Positions 26,898 to 35,367 of a DNA stretch of 64,000 bases are shown in pieces. The DNA lies in assembly GCA_964549765.1 (NCBI GenBank), contig CAZJWR010000009.1:21799-85798 (forward strand). Reading direction: 5' to 3'. Below the pieces are notes generated by a model. The model ran no database searches, had not been told where the DNA came from, and worked only from the letters and a program-made list of their open reading frames with translations. The stretch is from CAZJWR01 sp964549765 (GTDB lineage Bacteria > Zixibacteria > MSB-5A5 > GN15 > JAAZOE01). The position numbers and the translations under genes are program-made. Every line of letters begins with the position of its first letter. Positions within the stretch are counted from its first letter, which is position 1.

Positions 26898-27246
26898 CAG
26901 GTTTTCATCCTCGGGGCCAATATTTATCGCCGGTCAATTGAATCGCTCTTGTCATGGTAAGAGTCTGGAATGCGGAGAAGCAATTGGGGTTTATAAGGAA
27001 AAAGCCCATCGAGCGGACAATACACGATGCTTATAAGTAAAATGCGGGCCATATATTATGCAGCTAATTTAAAGTGTTGCATTGATGGCGCAGTTGGCGG
27101 AATGGCAGTCCCGTAGAGGTTAATCTCAGTGTCCACTTATCTGGAGCGAATGTCCCGGCATCCGTATCCGATTCTCCGGTGACGGCATTTTCGGATGCAA
27201 TGTTAACTACGAAAAAGCCCTCAGAAATTGTGTATTTATTTCGTAT
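26898..27246. other. Intergenic region without identifiable gene
   Basis: No open frame with a ribosome site. On the plus strand, about 27085-27160 loosely resembles the 5' half of a leucine tRNA (a TGGCGGAATGGCAGT D-arm-like run and a TAA in an anticodon-like position) but no acceptor stem or T-arm can be formed. It may be the site of past rearrangement, given the orphan nuoN fragment that follows. Confidence 0.4.
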
Positions 27247-27540
27247 GTGATGCAAAACAATCAATCCTGCATGCGCCGCCGACGTCGATTCATCTGGGCT
27301 CTGATCGTCATTTTGATCATATCGAGCATGATCGGATTATATTATTATCTGCGGGTGATTGCCGCCATGATATCCGATCGTGAACCGGAAAGCGAAGTGG
27401 GCGCGCTGCCGGAGTTCTCGCCCGGCAATTCGTTGGTGCTACCGCTCGTTGCGATTGCCGTCGTGTATCTCGGTGTCTATCCCGGCCCATTGATCGGTCT
27501 GATCCAAGACGCCATCCTGAAATCATTCACCGGCGGCTGA
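27247..27540 (+). pseudogene. Orphan C-terminal fragment of NADH-quinone oxidoreductase subunit N (NuoN)
   Basis: The 97-codon frame matches only the end of NuoN: a penultimate helix FIWALIVILIISSMIGLYYYLRVIAAM, a loop, and the last helix LVLPLVAIAVVYLGVYPGPL followed by LIGLIQDAI. SxIxLYYYLRV and the GxYPxPL motif are characteristic of that subunit. Full NuoN is about 450-500 residues; the first four-fifths are absent and no other nuo gene is nearby. The frame starts with GTG 27247 or ATG 27250/27271 after a run of Arg codons. I regard it as a gene remnant, possibly still translated as a two-helix membrane peptide. Confidence 0.65.
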
Positions 27541-27608
27541 TCGCCGTCCTGCTTCGGGTCATCATTATTGCGTTGCCTCCGGGAACGACATTTTTTACTT
27601 TGGGCATT

Positions 27609-28574
27609 ATGCAGAAATCGATTTTGAAAATTGCGAGCGCCAGACGATATATTTCAGCCGTTCAGCGCCGACCCTGGTTTCATTCTGTATTCCGGCTGCG
27701 CATCGAGGAGTTCATCGCCCTGGTGTTTTTTGCACCGATGGTTTATCTGACGGCCAAGGCGTATTTCTATTTTGATGCCCAGGGCCACGTTCCTCGTAGG
27801 TTTGTCGGCGACGTGGACCGCGTTTTTGCTGTAGTTGTGGTCATTGCCATTCTTCTGCTTATCGTGCGTTTCCGTCCGCGTTGGACTCTCTTGCGCGACG
27901 GACTTCCATTCGCATTCTGCCTGGCGATTTATACCAATCTGCACGACACGATTCATTTCGCCAACCCGTACGATATTAACAACACGCTTATTGCCATCGA
28001 CGCCTGGGTATTCGGCGTTCAGCCCTGCGTCTGGGCCCAGCAGTTCGTCCATCCGTGGTTGACAGAAATATTTTCGTTTTGCTACATGCTATTTTTCCTC
28101 TGGGCTCCGCTGGTGGCGGCGACGCTGTATTTCCAAAACAGAAAGACCGAATTTCGAAATACGCTGGTGTCAGTCATCCTCTGCTTCTATGTCGGATATT
28201 TTCTATACATAATCTTTCCGGCCGCTCCGCCCCGACTCACGCTGAAGCACCTGTTCACCGTCCAATTCGACGGTACTCCGATTGCGGACGCCACGCTAAG
28301 CATGGTCAATGTGCTGCCATCGGATTCCCGCGCCGCATTTCCCTCACTTCATTCAGCGGTAACGCTGCTGACGCTTTTATTCGCCTGGAAATATGTGCGC
28401 GGGCTGTTCTGGTTGATATTGCCGTTCTGTATCGGGCTTTTTGTGTCCACTATCTATCTGCGCCATCATTATGTCGTCGATCTGGTCGCCGGCTTCGCGC
28501 TGGGAATACTCGCTTTTATCTATGGTCCGCGAGCGGACACCTGGTGGCGAGCGCGGCATCCCTCGCAGTCATGA
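27609..28574 (+). CDS. PAP2-superfamily membrane phosphatase/transferase (AUR1-like)
   Basis: About 321 residues with six or more membrane helices. The phosphatase signatures are in the C-terminal half: FPAAPPR (a degenerate first motif), AFPSLHSAVTLLT (second motif, catalytic His) and LRHHYVVDLVAGFALG (third motif, catalytic His). This layout matches the PAP2_3/inositol-phosphoceramide-synthase-like branch, whose members move or remove phospho-headgroups on lipids at the membrane. The start is uncertain: ATG at 27609 is preferred, but an in-frame TTG at 27573 is possible, and neither has a clear ribosome site. A bidirectional terminator lies about 125 bases downstream. Confidence 0.88.
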   Translation: MQKSILKIASARRYISAVQRRPWFHSVFRLRIEEFIALVFFAPMVYLTAKAYFYFDAQGHVPRRFVGDVDRVFAVVVVIAILLLIVRFRPRWTLLRDGLPFAFCLAIYTNLHDTIHFANPYDINNTLIAIDAWVFGVQPCVWAQQFVHPWLTEIFSFCYMLFFLWAPLVAATLYFQNRKTEFRNTLVSVILCFYVGYFLYIIFPAAPPRLTLKHLFTVQFDGTPIADATLSMVNVLPSDSRAAFPSLHSAVTLLTLLFAWKYVRGLFWLILPFCIGLFVSTIYLRHHYVVDLVAGFALGILAFIYGPRADTWWRARHPSQS

Positions 28575-28700
28575 AGTACCGTTGACGGGGCATTTCATTC
28601 CGGCGCCTCTTATCCGTGAGGGAAAAGCTAACCGACCACAGGCATATGTCCATATCGCCCGATATTGCGCCATGGGGCTCGCCGCGCGTCACAAAATAAA

Positions 28701-28729
28701 GGGTCGGCCGTTCCCGGCCGACCCTTTTT
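28701..28729. terminator. Bidirectional Rho-independent terminator
   Basis: Perfect 10-bp stem GGGTCGGCCG / CGGCCGACCC (28701-28710 with 28715-28724), TTCC loop, TTTTT on the right and AAAATAAA on the left. It therefore serves the PAP2 gene (plus strand) and the converging giant FG-GAP gene (minus strand). Confidence 0.92.
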
Positions 28730-28766
28730 CCGTACCCCAACCGCATGCTCTGGTATTGGTTGGGCC

Positions 28767-31700
28767 CTATTTAATCAGCGCCATCTTCCGTGTCTTGGTG
28801 AACTCGTCCGCTTTAAGTCGATAGAAGTATATTCCGGTGGCGACTTTGTGGCCGGCATTATCCGTCGCGTCCCATGTTACGGAGTAGCGGCCGGCCTGCT
28901 GCTCGGAATTGACCAGGTTCTTTACCTTCTGCCCAAGCACGTTGAAGACGATCAGTTCCACATGCCCGGCTGCAGGCACGGCATAATTGATCGTCGTCGT
29001 CGGATTGAACGGATTGGGGTAATTCTGCATCAGGCTGTACTGCATCGGGAGCGGTTCCGTTTTTTCCCGTGTACCCAGGACGGCGGGAATCTCATTGCCG
29101 TGCTCATCGAAAACCTGGAACGATTCGATTTCGGCGGCCTCAATGCCGGAATAGGGGATGGTCAGAAGCTCGCCCTGGCCGGCCGGGATGACACCGGAAC
29201 CACTCATATCGCAGAGCCCGAAACGGTGCGATCCGGCGGTGAAACCGGAGTAAGCCTGCATATCGCGAGTCATTCCACCGAGCACGGGCGCCGATGTTTT
29301 GATGAATCCGGCGGGATCGGGGACTTCAAACTGGACGCCTCCGATCGGCACGTCGGAATCGAGCATAATTTTCAATAGTGCACCGTCCGCATTCGCCGAT
29401 TTCTCGACGGTATAATACACCGGTCCGGCGCTCATGCCTGGCGCGGCCTTAGGCGGCGGCGGGCCGCCCTTGAAGATGTAGTCAACAATATAGACGATAT
29501 CGCCAATATTGACGTCGGCATCGCCATTGGCGTCTCCGGCGTTGATGGGAATCGGCGGCCGCTGACCTTTGAAAACGTATTGGATCAAATAAACGCCGTC
29601 GCCGATTTCAACACCACCGCTACCGTTGGCATCACCGTACAGACTTAGCCCGACGAAGATATTACCGTACTGGAATTCAGGGTAGATAGACGAGGAACTG
29701 GGATCGAAGAGCAGGAATTGCCCGGCCGGCGGGAAGAAGGAGGAATCGATAACCGATACCTGTTCCGGGGCCTCGGAATTGACCCGCATGTACAGATTGG
29801 CGATTTCCCCGTCACCCGGTTGGAGATAGTCCTCCATGAAAACGACCATGCCGAACAGGATTCCGCCCCCGATAGTATCGATATTGGATTCGGTGATATC
29901 GATATAGTCGATTCGGGTCCCGGCGAATGAAACGGAATCGCAAGTCAGGATCGCCGGATCATACGTCAGAGGTATGCTGAACGCCGCCAATTCGTGGACG
30001 TTGTGGAGATAAACCGGGACGACAATCTGTTCACCGGGTTGGGCGGATACGGAGGCAACACGAACCGTATCCCGCTCGGGCGCATCGCCGGGGATAATCG
30101 TGAGATTCACGGTTAGTGAGGCCGGGCTGTTCAATGCTCCCGGCGCGGTCACGGTGATTGTCGCCTGATAGGTTCCTACCGGCAAACTGTCGATGAAGCA
30201 GCCAACAGTGACGTTCGACGGAGCCGTTCCGGAAAGCGGCTGCGCCGTCATCCAGGATTCTCCCGACGCGGTCAATGTCCAATCGAAAGTGCCCTGCCCC
30301 GTGTTGGTTATGGAAAATTCTTTTGGCCACGGATTGGTGGAGTTTTGCACGGCAGTGAAGTCGATACGATCGGAAAGGAGTGTCAGGATCGGCTGGTCGG
30401 CAGTAATCGTCATCCTGACGACCGCCGTCCGCGGCGAGTTGATTGCATCGACAGCAATAACCCTGATTGTCGTCTCATAGTTGCCCGGAGTCAATCCGGT
30501 CGGATCAACCGTAAGGGTAATGGTTTGATCGGTCGTGCCGGAAGAACTGCTCAATTGACACCAACCGTCAGCCGCCATCGCGGACCATGAAATCGGATTG
30601 CCCGCGGAATTTTTGATCATCATTTGAGCCTGTGCCGCCGGATCACCTTCGAGGAAATCGAAACTAAAGCTTCCCGGAGACAGCACCAGATAATCCGGAA
30701 TATCTCCGGACTCCATGACGGTCAGCCGCGATCCCGGGGTAACGCCCAACTGATCGACCGTTACTCCCGAGGGGAAGACCGTGCGGAGATCGAACTGGTC
30801 GCCGCCGCCTGTGCCGAAATGGATGTAATCGGGACCGGAACCGTTGAAGCCATTGGAAACATTGTATTCGCGATAGCCGACCAGGGCGTCGAGGCTGCCG
30901 AGTTGCCCGGCGGGGAAGAGGTACACCTTGGTGCCGATCCCGGCTCGATTCGATACCACCCCGACCGGAGCCACCGTGATGAAGGCGCCGTTATTCGTCT
31001 CGTTGCGGAAAAAGGAATTCTGGATGTAATCCGTGCGGGCAATGTACACGTCAAGATCGCCGTCACCGTCATAGTCACCCACGACCGCCGGGCCGGCCTT
31101 GGCCCGCCCGTCGTTGATCCCACACATGTCGGTCACGTCGGTGAAGGCACCGGTGCCGTCGTTGAGGAAAAATTGAGCCGACCGGTTTTCATTGGCGACG
31201 ACAAGATCGAGATCGCCGTCGTTATCGACATCGAAAAATTCGGTGCCTCGGGTATAATTCCGGCAGGTCGTGCCGGACGCCTGGGTGACATCCGTGAAAA
31301 AGCCGTTGCCGTCGTTCAGGAATAGATAATTCGGATCGGAATACCCGGCGCCGGTATACATATCGAGGTCGCCGTCGTTGTCGACGTCGCCGAACGACGT
31401 TCCCAGGGCCGTGGGGAAATATCCCAGGCTGGAGTTATCGGAGATGTCGGTAAAATGCCCTGTCCCGTCGTTGGTGAACATCAGAGATACGGCGCGGTTC
31501 TGCCGGTTGATAACGAGGTCGTCGTCGCCGTCATTGTCGATATCGCCAAAGACAGCCCGACAGACGAACCGGATATTCGATAATCCCGCTTCCTCGGTGA
31601 TATCAGTGAACGTCATATTTCCGTCGTTGCGGTACAACCGGGCGCCGTAAAAGACGTCCAGGTCGCCGTCATGATCGACATCGTTCACAGCCACGGCATA

Positions 31701-33812
31701 CCCGTCGTAGCCGAGCGTGGTCGAGAATTGCTGTATGCCGGCGTCAATAAACGTCTCGAAACCGGTATTCATGTAGGTATATCCGACTTCCTTATCCTCG
31801 GTGAAGGTGATGATATCGGGGAGGGCATCGGCATCGAGATCTCCGGCGAAGACGCCCAGGTTATGATAGCAATCACTGACGCTGGCGGCCTCGCCCACGT
31901 CGGTGAAGGACACACCGTCGGAGCGATAAAGACGATTTTGCCCGTTATTGTTGTTGAGATAGATGTCATCGAACCCGTCGAGGTTGTAATCGAAAAAAGC
32001 GGCGCCGTTGCTGAAATCAAAGTCGTTCAGACCGACCGAAGCCGATACGTTGTTGAGGAAATAGTCGGTAATCTGCACCGATACCACCAGCATTGTCGGG
32101 GAATTGATGGCGTCAGGTGTGGTTATCTGAACATGCCCGACATATTGTCCCAATCCGAGTCCGTCGGGATTAACGGTGATTGATAGTGAATCGGGAGTAT
32201 TGCCGGAAGGCGTATTAACGGTAAGCCACGATGTCGTCGAAGCGGCGGTCCACGGGATGCTTTCGCCCTTGGCGTCGTAGACGAGCGTCCGCACCGTAAC
32301 CGGTCCGTCCGAGATGTCTCTCATGAGCGAAATGCCGGAAGGCGCCAGCCGGATGTAGTTCGGCATTTCACCGGTCTCGAATATGATCAGACGAGAGCCT
32401 GCCGATACGCCGGCGGTGTCGACCACCGTGCCGGCGGGATAGACGACCCGAACGTCGAACAACCCGGGGCCGCCCGTGCCCAAATGGATCCGCCCGTTGG
32501 TACCGGCGTTGAAACCGGATGTCGATGTGAGTTCATACATGGACCGAAGGTGGTTTGCATTCCCGAGATACCCTCCGTCATATAGATAAACCTTGCTGCC
32601 GATACCGGCGAAGTTGGATACGGTCCCCCGGGGACTGACTTCGACGGCGTAATTATTATTCAGATTATTGACGAAGCAGGGGTTCACCAGATAATCGGAC
32701 TTGGCGATATAGAGATCGAGATCGCCGTCGCCGTCGAGATCACCCACGGCGAGACCACCCGCCTTGTCCTGCTGGTTGTCCATGCCCACTTCCGCCGTGA
32801 CGTCTTGAAAAACACCGCCGCCCAGATTTTCATGGAAGGTCGACGATCCGTCCTCATTGGCCAGCACCAAATCGGGGTCGCCGTCATTATCAAAATCGGC
32901 AAATACGGCGCCACGGGTATAGCGGAGGGAGGTATTGGCATCGTCATCGATCGTGAAATGCCCGGAGCCGTCATTCAGATACAAGACATTGCTGTAGGCG
33001 AGAAACAGGTCAAGGTCGCCGTCGTTGTCGATATCGGCAAAAGAACCGCCCAGACCGTACGGCGTACCCTCGATATGAGAGGTGGCATCGCTGAAATGGC
33101 CATGGCCGTCGTTGAGATAAAGTGAAGCGCTGCCGCCATTCTGCCGCGAAATGAACAAATCGGGATCAAGATCATTATCGACATCGGCGAAGGCGGCATG
33201 GGCGACGAAACCGATCGAACCCAGCCCGGCCGCGTCATTGGACTCTTCGAATTGCATATCGCCCAGATTCCGGAATAAGCGGCCGCCGTAGAAGACATCC
33301 AGCAGACCGTCCATATTATAATCGGCAAAAGCACAGGCGTATCCTTCATACCCATACATGGAGTAAAAGGAGTTGACGCCGGCATCGGAGAATGTCTGGT
33401 CGCCATTATTGAGATAGAGCATTCCGGGGCCGGTGCTGCCGCCGCCGTAGGAATTTTCCGTGAACACGAGATAATCCATCAGGCCGGTGCCGTCCAGATC
33501 AGCCGTGGCGATTCCCAGCGTCTTGACTTGGTTGTCGATTCCGGCGACGGCGCCCACTTCCGAGAAGGTGCCGTTCCCGTTGGACATGTATAGACGATCC
33601 GGGGCGCTGGAATAATTCGTCACGACGATATCGTCGAAACCGTCATTGTTAAAATCGAATATGGCCGTACCCATTGAAAAATCACTCAGGTGTAGACCCG
33701 ATGCGGGGTCCTGGGCGATGTCGGTAAATGATGCGTTGGTACCCATCGCCAAGGCCGGGTACAGAGCGGCAAGAATGATAATCACCGCCAGTAAACTTCT
33801 CTTCCCTTTCAT
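28767..33812 (-). CDS. Giant secreted FG-GAP/VCBS protein with BACON, cohesin-like, dockerin-like and FlgD-like modules
   Basis: 1681 residues from ATG at 33812 (GGGAGGACGG upstream; the longer frame from 33839 has no ribosome site). Signal peptide 1-22. Two long copies of the same FG-GAP/VCBS plus ASPIC-like module (about 25-470 and 580-1045) share phrases such as GTAIFDFNNDGFDDIVV, DVDNDGDLDL and FHFGTGG-type ends, so the protein arose by internal duplication. BACON-like beta domains follow each copy (about 480-575, 1050-1245). Then a cohesin-like domain (about 1250-1395), paired dockerin-like repeats (GDANGSGGVEIGDGVYLIQYVF and GDANGDADVNIGDIVYIVDYIF), another beta domain, and a FlgD-like tail (NYPNPFNPTT...ATGIYFYRL). 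Probably a surface calcium-binding adhesin or scaffold. Confidence 0.9.
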   Translation of the reverse strand: MKGKRSLLAVIIILAALYPALAMGTNASFTDIAQDPASGLHLSDFSMGTAIFDFNNDGFDDIVVTNYSSAPDRLYMSNGNGTFSEVGAVAGIDNQVKTLGIATADLDGTGLMDYLVFTENSYGGGSTGPGMLYLNNGDQTFSDAGVNSFYSMYGYEGYACAFADYNMDGLLDVFYGGRLFRNLGDMQFEESNDAAGLGSIGFVAHAAFADVDNDLDPDLFISRQNGGSASLYLNDGHGHFSDATSHIEGTPYGLGGSFADIDNDGDLDLFLAYSNVLYLNDGSGHFTIDDDANTSLRYTRGAVFADFDNDGDPDLVLANEDGSSTFHENLGGGVFQDVTAEVGMDNQQDKAGGLAVGDLDGDGDLDLYIAKSDYLVNPCFVNNLNNNYAVEVSPRGTVSNFAGIGSKVYLYDGGYLGNANHLRSMYELTSTSGFNAGTNGRIHLGTGGPGLFDVRVVYPAGTVVDTAGVSAGSRLIIFETGEMPNYIRLAPSGISLMRDISDGPVTVRTLVYDAKGESIPWTAASTTSWLTVNTPSGNTPDSLSITVNPDGLGLGQYVGHVQITTPDAINSPTMLVVSVQITDYFLNNVSASVGLNDFDFSNGAAFFDYNLDGFDDIYLNNNNGQNRLYRSDGVSFTDVGEAASVSDCYHNLGVFAGDLDADALPDIITFTEDKEVGYTYMNTGFETFIDAGIQQFSTTLGYDGYAVAVNDVDHDGDLDVFYGARLYRNDGNMTFTDITEEAGLSNIRFVCRAVFGDIDNDGDDDLVINRQNRAVSLMFTNDGTGHFTDISDNSSLGYFPTALGTSFGDVDNDGDLDMYTGAGYSDPNYLFLNDGNGFFTDVTQASGTTCRNYTRGTEFFDVDNDGDLDLVVANENRSAQFFLNDGTGAFTDVTDMCGINDGRAKAGPAVVGDYDGDGDLDVYIARTDYIQNSFFRNETNNGAFITVAPVGVVSNRAGIGTKVYLFPAGQLGSLDALVGYREYNVSNGFNGSGPDYIHFGTGGGDQFDLRTVFPSGVTVDQLGVTPGSRLTVMESGDIPDYLVLSPGSFSFDFLEGDPAAQAQMMIKNSAGNPISWSAMAADGWCQLSSSSGTTDQTITLTVDPTGLTPGNYETTIRVIAVDAINSPRTAVVRMTITADQPILTLLSDRIDFTAVQNSTNPWPKEFSITNTGQGTFDWTLTASGESWMTAQPLSGTAPSNVTVGCFIDSLPVGTYQATITVTAPGALNSPASLTVNLTIIPGDAPERDTVRVASVSAQPGEQIVVPVYLHNVHELAAFSIPLTYDPAILTCDSVSFAGTRIDYIDITESNIDTIGGGILFGMVVFMEDYLQPGDGEIANLYMRVNSEAPEQVSVIDSSFFPPAGQFLLFDPSSSSIYPEFQYGNIFVGLSLYGDANGSGGVEIGDGVYLIQYVFKGQRPPIPINAGDANGDADVNIGDIVYIVDYIFKGGPPPPKAAPGMSAGPVYYTVEKSANADGALLKIMLDSDVPIGGVQFEVPDPAGFIKTSAPVLGGMTRDMQAYSGFTAGSHRFGLCDMSGSGVIPAGQGELLTIPYSGIEAAEIESFQVFDEHGNEIPAVLGTREKTEPLPMQYSLMQNYPNPFNPTTTINYAVPAAGHVELIVFNVLGQKVKNLVNSEQQAGRYSVTWDATDNAGHKVATGIYFYRLKADEFTKTRKMALIK

Positions 33813-34211
33813 GATCCGTCCTCCCGGTATTTCGATCATTGAAATTTTTTCCTGTCTTGTGCGATAACCCTGCTGTACGTTATTCTTGCGTCATCTACTT
33901 AGATGAGAGCCGCGTATGTAGAAAAATACACTATTTTGCCGCCGGTGCGGAGATTTTTTTAAACCCGCTTTTAAAAATTGGTTCCGGTTGCTATATTTTG
34001 GCATGGTGGGAATCCGTGAATTATCCCCAGCAACCGGGTGCGATGTTCCCGGCGGCCGCGCAAGCGGATCCAGCCGGACGTTTTCCTGCCTCCAGGAGTC
34101 ACACCATTTTTCCGCGAATCATGTATCAAAACGGCACAAACGCGCTCCTTAAATCGAAGGGCGTGGTGTGCCCGACGGACAAGTAGGGGCCGGGACGACA
34201 ACCGGAAGAGC
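33813..34211. other. Intergenic region between divergent transcription units
   Basis: About 400 bases between the giant minus-strand gene and the sigma-factor operon. TATATT at about 33988 is the only promoter-like box on the plus strand, with no good -35. No gene, RNA or repeat recognised. The promoters of both units should be here; the sigma factor may recognise its own, which cannot be judged from one copy. Confidence 0.4.
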
Positions 34212-34808
34212 ATGACGAGCAGCAGAGACAAAAGCATTAAGGCCTTGGTTACCGGCTGTCGAAAGGGCAATAAGCACGATTGGGCCGAACTCATCGACCG
34301 CATATCGCCAGCTATTTTTTCGGTATGCTATCGCTTCCGGCTGGCTCGCGAAGAGAGTTTCGATGTGTTCGGAAAAGTATCCCTTTTGGTTCTCGAAAAC
34401 CTGGACAGGCTGAGGAACGAAAGCCGGATTTTTGGCTACGTGTCGACCATCGCCTATCACGAGGCGGCGGCGATGAAAGCGCGCTCCAAACTGGTAAACG
34501 AAGCTGAACGCGAGCACGCCGAACACCAAACCAACCTCGATTGGAGTTCAGCGGCGCAGGAAATGATCGAATTGGACCGAGAGTTGAAAACTCTCTCAGA
34601 CGCCTTTTATGAATTGCCGACCCGCTGTCAGGAGCTGCTGCGTCTGCTTTTTTTTGAATCGGAATCGATGTCGTACCGGGATATATCCCGCCGGATGAAA
34701 ATCCCGGTGTCGTCGATCGGGCCGACAAGAATGCGGTGCCTGAAGACATTGCGGCAGATCATGAAGGAAAAGGGGGAGAAGGATGAAAAAGATGTCACCG
34801 AAGTATAA
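34212..34808 (+). CDS. ECF-like RNA polymerase sigma factor
   Basis: 198 residues from ATG at 34212 (GGAAGAG upstream). Region 2 (about 25-90) includes WAELIDRISPAIFSVCYRFRL and RIFGYVSTIAYHEAAAMKAR, which aligns with the -10 recognition helix. Region 4 (about 135-185) has LPTRCQELLRLLFFESESMSYRDISRRMKIPVSSIGPTRMRCLKTLR, the -35 helix-turn-helix with the family-typical S.GPTR.RCL. No region 1 or 3, so it belongs to the ECF-type group. It is the first gene of a tightly overlapping operon with a TPR-CHAT protease and a secreted subtilase; no classical zinc-binding anti-sigma factor gene is present. Confidence 0.9.
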   Translation: MTSSRDKSIKALVTGCRKGNKHDWAELIDRISPAIFSVCYRFRLAREESFDVFGKVSLLVLENLDRLRNESRIFGYVSTIAYHEAAAMKARSKLVNEAEREHAEHQTNLDWSSAAQEMIELDRELKTLSDAFYELPTRCQELLRLLFFESESMSYRDISRRMKIPVSSIGPTRMRCLKTLRQIMKEKGEKDEKDVTEV

Positions 34809-35367
34809 AACGGAAAAGCTCATGGCGCATACGAAAAGAAACAGTAGGAAGAATACGGATCGGAAGAAAATGGGCGCCACTGACAAACAGATGATGTCCG
34901 CCATGAACCGGGAACTTGACCGCATGTTCGAATATCTCGAAACGGCCGGTGTCTCAGCCGATTCAAGGGTTCTGGCCGATGCCATCTTCGAAAATTTCCA
35001 GAAGGGCCGACGCCGACCGGATGGCCGGAATGCATATCTCTATTACGACAGCCGGGCCATTCCCCTGCCGGCGGGCGTGAGGCCGTCGCTCATGTCGGAA
35101 CGGCGGTTGAAATATTCCGCCGGTGATATCACTCTGGAAGTGTCGATTACGCCGGTCTTTCCGGGACGATTCGAAGTGACCGGGCGTTTTGAGGGCGTTG
35201 CTGGGAAAAGCGTCATAAAATCGCACCTTAAGGGACGACGGACGCTTAGCGGGGAAACCGACGAGTTCGGTTTCTTTACCTTTTCCGCGGTTGATCCCGG
35301 AACCTATTCGCTATACTGTAAGGTGGGAGACGAAGAGGTCATTGTGCACGATCTCGAACTGCGATGA
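34783..35367 (+). CDS. Small operon protein with C-terminal carboxypeptidase-regulatory-like domain
   Basis: 194 residues; the start at 34783 lies inside the sigma-factor gene after AAGGGGGAG, and the end overlaps the CHAT gene by ATGA. The first 50 residues are Lys/Arg-rich and probably disordered, then helices (about 38-75, RELDRMFEYLETAGV...ADAIFENFQK). The last 85 residues form a small beta sandwich: DITLEVSITPVFPGRFEVTG, then GRRTLSGETDEFGFFTFSAVDPGTYSL. No signal peptide or membrane segment, and no zinc-binding motif. Position between sigma factor and protease makes it a candidate adaptor, anti-sigma factor or protease substrate; that is inference only. Confidence 0.85.
   Translation: MKKMSPKYKTEKLMAHTKRNSRKNTDRKKMGATDKQMMSAMNRELDRMFEYLETAGVSADSRVLADAIFENFQKGRRRPDGRNAYLYYDSRAIPLPAGVRPSLMSERRLKYSAGDITLEVSITPVFPGRFEVTGRFEGVAGKSVIKSHLKGRRTLSGETDEFGFFTFSAVDPGTYSLYCKVGDEEVIVHDLELR

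Noticed and set aside
27085..27165. Possible leucine tRNA (TGGCGGAATGGCAGT and TAA anticodon-like position)
   Set aside because: No acceptor stem pairs, the base after the anticodon is T, and there is no GTTCRA T-loop. At best a decayed relic.
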